Source: JAHECQ01 sp047638695
GTDB lineage: Bacteria > Actinomycetota > Acidimicrobiia > Acidimicrobiales > SZUA-35
Reading direction: 5' to 3'
NCBI GenBank assembly: GCA_047638695.1
Contig: JBLINY010000179.1
Coordinates: 1 to 6,786 of the forward strand
DNA: 6,786 bases
Part shown: positions 5,474-6,786 of the stretch, one piece after another
How positions within the stretch are numbered: position 1 is the stretch's first letter
Layout of the letters: each line of letters begins with the position of its first letter
The notes under the pieces: model-generated
The model's input: only the letters and a program-made list of their open reading frames with translations
The model's database searches: none
What the model was told of the DNA's origin: nothing
Translations under genes and position numbers: made by a program

Positions 5474-6266
5474 ACATGGCCAGGAGACTCTTGGTCACCT
5501 TGTCGGTGAAGTCTTCGGGCCAGGTGTCCTGCAGGTCGACGATTTCTCCCGGCGTGGTGATCTTGTAGACCATCTCCAGCGCCGTGCGTAGGGCGTCACG
5601 TTGGTAGTCGGGCTTGTTGGCTGGACCGAATGGGTTGCCCATTGGGAAGTTCACGAACAGCGATCGGGGTGGGCAGACCAGCTCGGTGAGGTCTCGACCG
5701 GTGGAAACAAGCACGGTGGGGATGCCAGCGGCTTCGATGACTCGTGCGACCAGACCAACTGTCTGGTGGTCGAGAGGTCAAGCGGGAACCAGGAGGAAGA
5801 GGTCGACGTCGTCGTCGTGTAGCTCCTGGGCCAAGGCCGGCGCTGCCTCCTCCAGAACGTAGGTGCGCTTATAGATGCGGCCCATGAACCCGCTCCACAG
5901 GCGAGGGGCGATCGAGCCGATAGTGCCGTCGGCCTCGAGTTCACGAAGCCGGTCGATCGGAAACACCGTGTTCACGTCGATCTCGGCGTCGGTGGTGTCG
6001 TAGTAGCTGTCGCTCACGGTGAAATCGGCTTGCGTGCTGGATGGGTCGACCGTGTCGAGTCGGAAGTCGTTGCGGGCGTAGGCATCCCATGTGGGCATCG
6101 AGCAGTGGGACACACCACCCGACGTGAGCATCGACACCCGGCACTCCGACAGTGGCTTCTCGAGTGCCGTGAGGGAGGTCGGCTCGTTCGATGTCCACTC
6201 ATAGGGCGGAAATCCCTGAGCCTTGTACCGCTGGTTCAGAAGGTCGACATACCGAACTGGTTCCAT
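5472..6266 (-). CDS. GrdB/PrdB-like reductase subunit, selenoprotein with in-frame UGA read as Sec163
   Basis: This reads as one 264-residue gene if the TGA at 5778-5780 is selenocysteine; otherwise it splits into a 162-residue part and an 80-codon remnant in the same frame. The product resembles the glycine/sarcosine/betaine/D-proline reductase selenoprotein B family, which in anaerobes cleaves C-N bonds reductively. Segments supporting this are YYDTTDAEIDVNTVFPIDRLRELEADGTIGSIAPRLW before the UGA, and DVDLFLLVPA-U-PLDHQTVGLVARVIEAAGIPT around it. Its length and Sec position are nearer to the 26-kDa PrdB than to the larger GrdB. The surrounding sequence is unbroken: no other stops, and a normal TAG end at 5472-5474. 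A SECIS-like hairpin starts 3 nt after the UGA. Cys42, Cys55 and Cys198 are the other possible redox partners, none of them in a UxxC pair. It is the first gene of the operon, starting at ATG 6266 six nt after a -10 box. Its reaction in this aerobic-looking operon is unknown. A nonsense-mutated pseudogene is the alternative. Confidence 0.8.
5741..5780 (-). promoter_or_regulatory. Bacterial SECIS element directly downstream of the in-frame UGA
   Basis: After the UGA (5778-5780) the mRNA folds into a lower stem CUCG/CGAG (5771-5774 with 5741-5744), a small internal loop, a perfect 7-bp upper stem ACCAGAC/GUCUGGU (5761-5767 with 5749-5755) and a 5-nt apical loop AGUUG (5756-5760). The loop begins 17 nt after the UGA and has G as its second base. 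The published description of bacterial SECIS elements asks for a 4-16 bp upper stem, a short loop with G in its first two bases, and about 16-37 nt from UGA to loop; all three hold. It would recruit SelB with Sec-tRNA; the selenium genes are not in this window. Confidence 0.75.
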
Positions 6267-6272
6267 GCAACA

Positions 6273-6301
6273 AAGCTAGACCTGGCAAACCAGCTGGCCA
6301 A
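6273..6301 (-). promoter_or_regulatory. Promoter of the minus-strand operon, leaderless type
   Basis: On the minus strand TTGGCC (6296-6301) is followed after 17 nt by TAGCTT (6273-6278), which ends 6 nt before the ATG at 6266. A TANNNT box at this distance puts the transcription start on the A of ATG, so the mRNA would have no leader; consistent with this, no Shine-Dalgarno is visible. An imperfect direct repeat of CTGGC, 12 bp apart (6282-6286 and 6294-6298), lies within or beside the promoter and could bind a regulator. Confidence 0.6.
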
Positions 6302-6323
6302 GACAGAGAGTGGGCATTGCCGC

Positions 6324-6329
6324 TACCGT
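6324..6329 (+). promoter_or_regulatory. -10 box of the divergent CMD-family gene, leaderless type
   Basis: TACCGT fits TANNNT and ends 6 nt before the ATG at 6336, the spacing that starts transcription at the start codon. No purine-rich ribosome binding site precedes the ATG. I see no convincing -35 hexamer at the expected 16-18 nt distance, so strength or regulator dependence is uncertain. Confidence 0.55.
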
Positions 6330-6335
6330 TCGCCT

Positions 6336-6786
6336 ATGAGCTGGCTGATCGAGGGCGCGCACACGCGACAAGAACTGCTGGCGCTGCACCCGCCGCTGGC
6401 TGCCGATCATCAAGCTATTTTGGATGAACTCTGGGCCAGTTCGATCGACGCCCGTATCCTCGAGCTGTGTCGGTTGCGGACGGCCACCCTGCTTGGCAAC
6501 ACGGCGGCATGGAACGAGCCCCGTAGCGCTGCGGCCTTGGATGCTGGCCTGGACGAGGCCCTTGTGGAGTCGCTTTCTCTGTGGGTGACCGACGACAGGT
6601 TCGACGGTGCCACCAAGGCCTGTCTGGAGCTGGCCGAGCAGTACGTGCTCGACGTGCATGGCATCACCGATGACCAGGTGGCCGGTGTGAGCGAGGCCAT
6701 TGGTCCCGACGGCGTGATCACGCTCACCACGGCCTTGGCCACCTGGGAGATCAGCCATCGTTTCGACAACGCATTGCTCGATACGG
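6336..6786 (+). CDS. Carboxymuconolactone decarboxylase/AhpD-fold protein, 3' end outside window
   Basis: An ATG at 6336 opens a frame that runs 150 codons to the window edge with no stop. The pattern is that of the CMD superfamily: ILELCRLRTATLLGN (41-55) matches the conserved E-x-x-x-L-R helix, followed by GLDEALVESLSLW, FDGATKACLELAEQYVLD (89-106) and a late helix GVITLTTALATWEISHRFDNAL (126-147). The usual CxxxH or CxxC active-site motif is absent; the equivalent region is NTAAWNEP and the only cysteines are Cys45 and Cys96, so peroxidase-type AhpD chemistry is unlikely. CMD-fold proteins often sit beside aromatic-degradation genes, either as decarboxylases or with unknown roles. It is divergent from the operon across 69 nt and may share regulation. 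Most of the domain is present, but the end is missing. Confidence 0.8.
   Translation, partial: MSWLIEGAHTRQELLALHPPLAADHQAILDELWASSIDARILELCRLRTATLLGNTAAWNEPRSAAALDAGLDEALVESLSLWVTDDRFDGATKACLELAEQYVLDVHGITDDQVAGVSEAIGPDGVITLTTALATWEISHRFDNALLDT

Noticed and set aside
5472..5714. Separate small gene starting at GTG 5714, downstream of the TGA at 5778
   Set aside because: It is in the same frame as the upstream part, the 21 intervening codons have no stop and read as family sequence, and the GTG has no ribosome binding site. One selenoprotein gene explains it better.
5778..5780. UGA as a reassigned sense codon (Trp or Gly) throughout the genome
   Set aside because: TGA is the normal stop of the metE-like, ligB, ligA and HpaB-like genes, and Trp is encoded by TGG in all of them.
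6276..6758. 160-codon minus-strand frame opposite the CMD-family gene
   Set aside because: It covers the operon's promoter region and has no family signal, while the + strand frame fits the CMD family.

Overview
The window reads as high-GC bacterial DNA. TANNNT -10 boxes placed exactly for leaderless start codons, GTG starts and the protein families all suggest an actinobacterium, perhaps an environmental Acidimicrobiia-like lineage. That placement is an inference from style, not a marker-gene result.

Layout from left to right: the 3' end of an MFS drug-type exporter on the + strand (3-347); a strong hairpin terminator between convergent transcripts (374-400); then a six-gene minus-strand operon read from about 6266 down to 460. 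In transcription order the operon encodes (1) a GrdB/PrdB-like reductase subunit with an in-frame TGA that I read as selenocysteine (5472-6266), (2) an HpaB-type flavin-dependent monooxygenase (3927-5414), (3) a dihydroorotate/dihydropyrimidine-dehydrogenase-like FMN TIM-barrel protein (2863-3930), (4) LigA and (5) LigB, the alpha and beta subunits of a class III extradiol ring-cleavage dioxygenase (2491-2823, 1646-2491), and (6) a MetE-like zinc methyltransferase (460-1581). Divergent from the operon, and cut by the right edge, is a carboxymuconolactone decarboxylase/AhpD-fold protein (6336 to end).

The operon looks like an uncharacterised catabolic module for an aromatic or heteroaromatic compound. 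HpaB would hydroxylate the ring, LigAB would open it, and the FMN protein, the selenoprotein and the methyltransferase would handle reductive or one-carbon steps. The substrate is unknown. The HpaB and FMN proteins both differ from their classical relatives at a residue known to act in catalysis or substrate binding.

Two features stand out. First, the first gene is interrupted by TGA at 5778-5780, but the same frame continues with family-like sequence. A hairpin meeting the published description of a bacterial SECIS element starts within 4 nt of that codon, and other genes here use TGA as an ordinary stop. Second, the ligB to metE-like junction is a tandem 17-nt repeat in which every unit is a six-codon mini-ORF joined to the next by an ATGA stop/start overlap. 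The ladder runs without a break from the ligB stop to the metE-like GTG start.
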